This document shows positions 22,375 to 22,613 of a stretch of DNA of 22,613 bases, piece by piece. Numbering within the stretch: position 1 is the stretch's first letter; the number at the start of each line of letters is the position of its first letter. A program made the position numbers and the translations under genes. The notes beneath the pieces were generated by a model, which saw only the letters and a list, made by a program, of their open reading frames with translations, was not told the origin of the DNA and did not search any database. Source of the stretch: Treponema sp. UBA7590 (GTDB lineage Bacteria; Spirochaetota; Spirochaetia; Treponematales; Treponemataceae); the NCBI GenBank assembly GCA_002478955.1, contig DLKK01000004.1, positions 1,005 through 23,617 on the forward strand. Direction: 5' to 3'.

Positions 22375-22613
22375 TATTCAACGTCTCCTGCCAGTTCTTC
22401 CAGACCTTTTAAAACCTGAGGTTTTGTTCCTGCAATGTATTGAACAGGAGTTTTCTGGTTGACTGAACGCTTGAAATTCTGTTCAGTCGGAATAAGATAA
22501 GTTTTGTATTCGCTTTGTTTCTGCATGACTTCCAGGATGTTTCTAGAGAGCGCAAGACGTGAGTCATAATTGTTCAGCACAATCCGTTTTATCACCGCTT
22601 TTGAGTCGGAAAG
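22374..22613 (-). CDS. parA: ParA-type partition ATPase, C-terminal part
   Basis: The reading frame enters from beyond the right edge (LSDSKAVIKRIVLNNYDSRL) and ends at 22374, giving 79 residues. The pattern VLNNYDSRLALSRNILEVMQ followed by YLIPTEQNFKRSVNQKTPVQ matches the end of ParA/Soj proteins, where NxxDxRxxxSRxI and IPxxxxxxxAxxxxxPV are conserved. The Walker motifs lie outside the window. A GTG at 22595 is an internal codon, not the start. Coupling to an RHH gene and proximity to rep support a partition role. Confidence 0.8.
   Translation of the reverse strand, partial: LSDSKAVIKRIVLNNYDSRLALSRNILEVMQKQSEYKTYLIPTEQNFKRSVNQKTPVQYIAGTKPQVLKGLEELAGDVE

Overview
The window reads as a low-GC host-associated spirochaete, most likely a Treponema. 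This rests on the gene families (a six-segment methyl-accepting chemotaxis protein, a TIGR03905-type TSCPD protein, an OadB-family protein, exported lipoproteins), on AT-rich intergenic DNA carrying GC-rich dispersed repeats, and on general style. No species assignment is possible from sequence alone. The right end carries a plasmid-type replication and partition module, so the window is either part of a large plasmid or chromid, or a chromosome with an integrated plasmid.

Layout. 1-935: an N-terminal piece of a Dam-type adenine methylase (minus strand) that runs into a GC-rich dispersed repeat, with a second copy of that repeat downstream. 1026-1939: two small exported proteins, one with a FAS1-like domain. 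2204-4090: an MCP. 4125-5477: a promoter, a yybP-ykoY (Mn2+) riboswitch with terminator, and an orphan OadB-type sodium-pump beta subunit. 5491-7198: a TetR regulator and an exported flavodoxin broken by a frameshift. 7379-8566: a CDF exporter whose metal residues (N, D, D, D) match the manganese-exporting subgroup. 8661-12840: metE with a MET-box-like operator, an MtaR/CysR-like LysR regulator and an acyl-ACP thioesterase. 12959-16374: a TSCPD protein and a complete polar amino-acid ABC importer in one minus-strand operon. 16566-18321: Hsp20, a macro-domain protein and a 61-residue unknown. 18386-19812: a translationally coupled YhhQ/VUT transporter and short-chain dehydrogenase. 20090-22613: two arrays of CTAG-N5-TCC repeats flanking a Rep_3 initiator, then an RHH partition protein and the end of ParA.

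Two themes stand out. The first is manganese: a Mn2+ riboswitch precedes an OadB-family gene rather than one of the exporter families usually found there, and a Mn-type CDF exporter lies 2-3 kb away. The second is the origin: about 20 copies of a 12-base core are set on a 21-22 bp lattice (two helical turns) on both sides of rep. Three genes (dam, macro-domain, rep) also have a -10 hexamer exactly six bases before the ATG and no ribosome binding site, which suggests leaderless transcripts. No tRNA, rRNA, insertion sequence or CRISPR array was seen.
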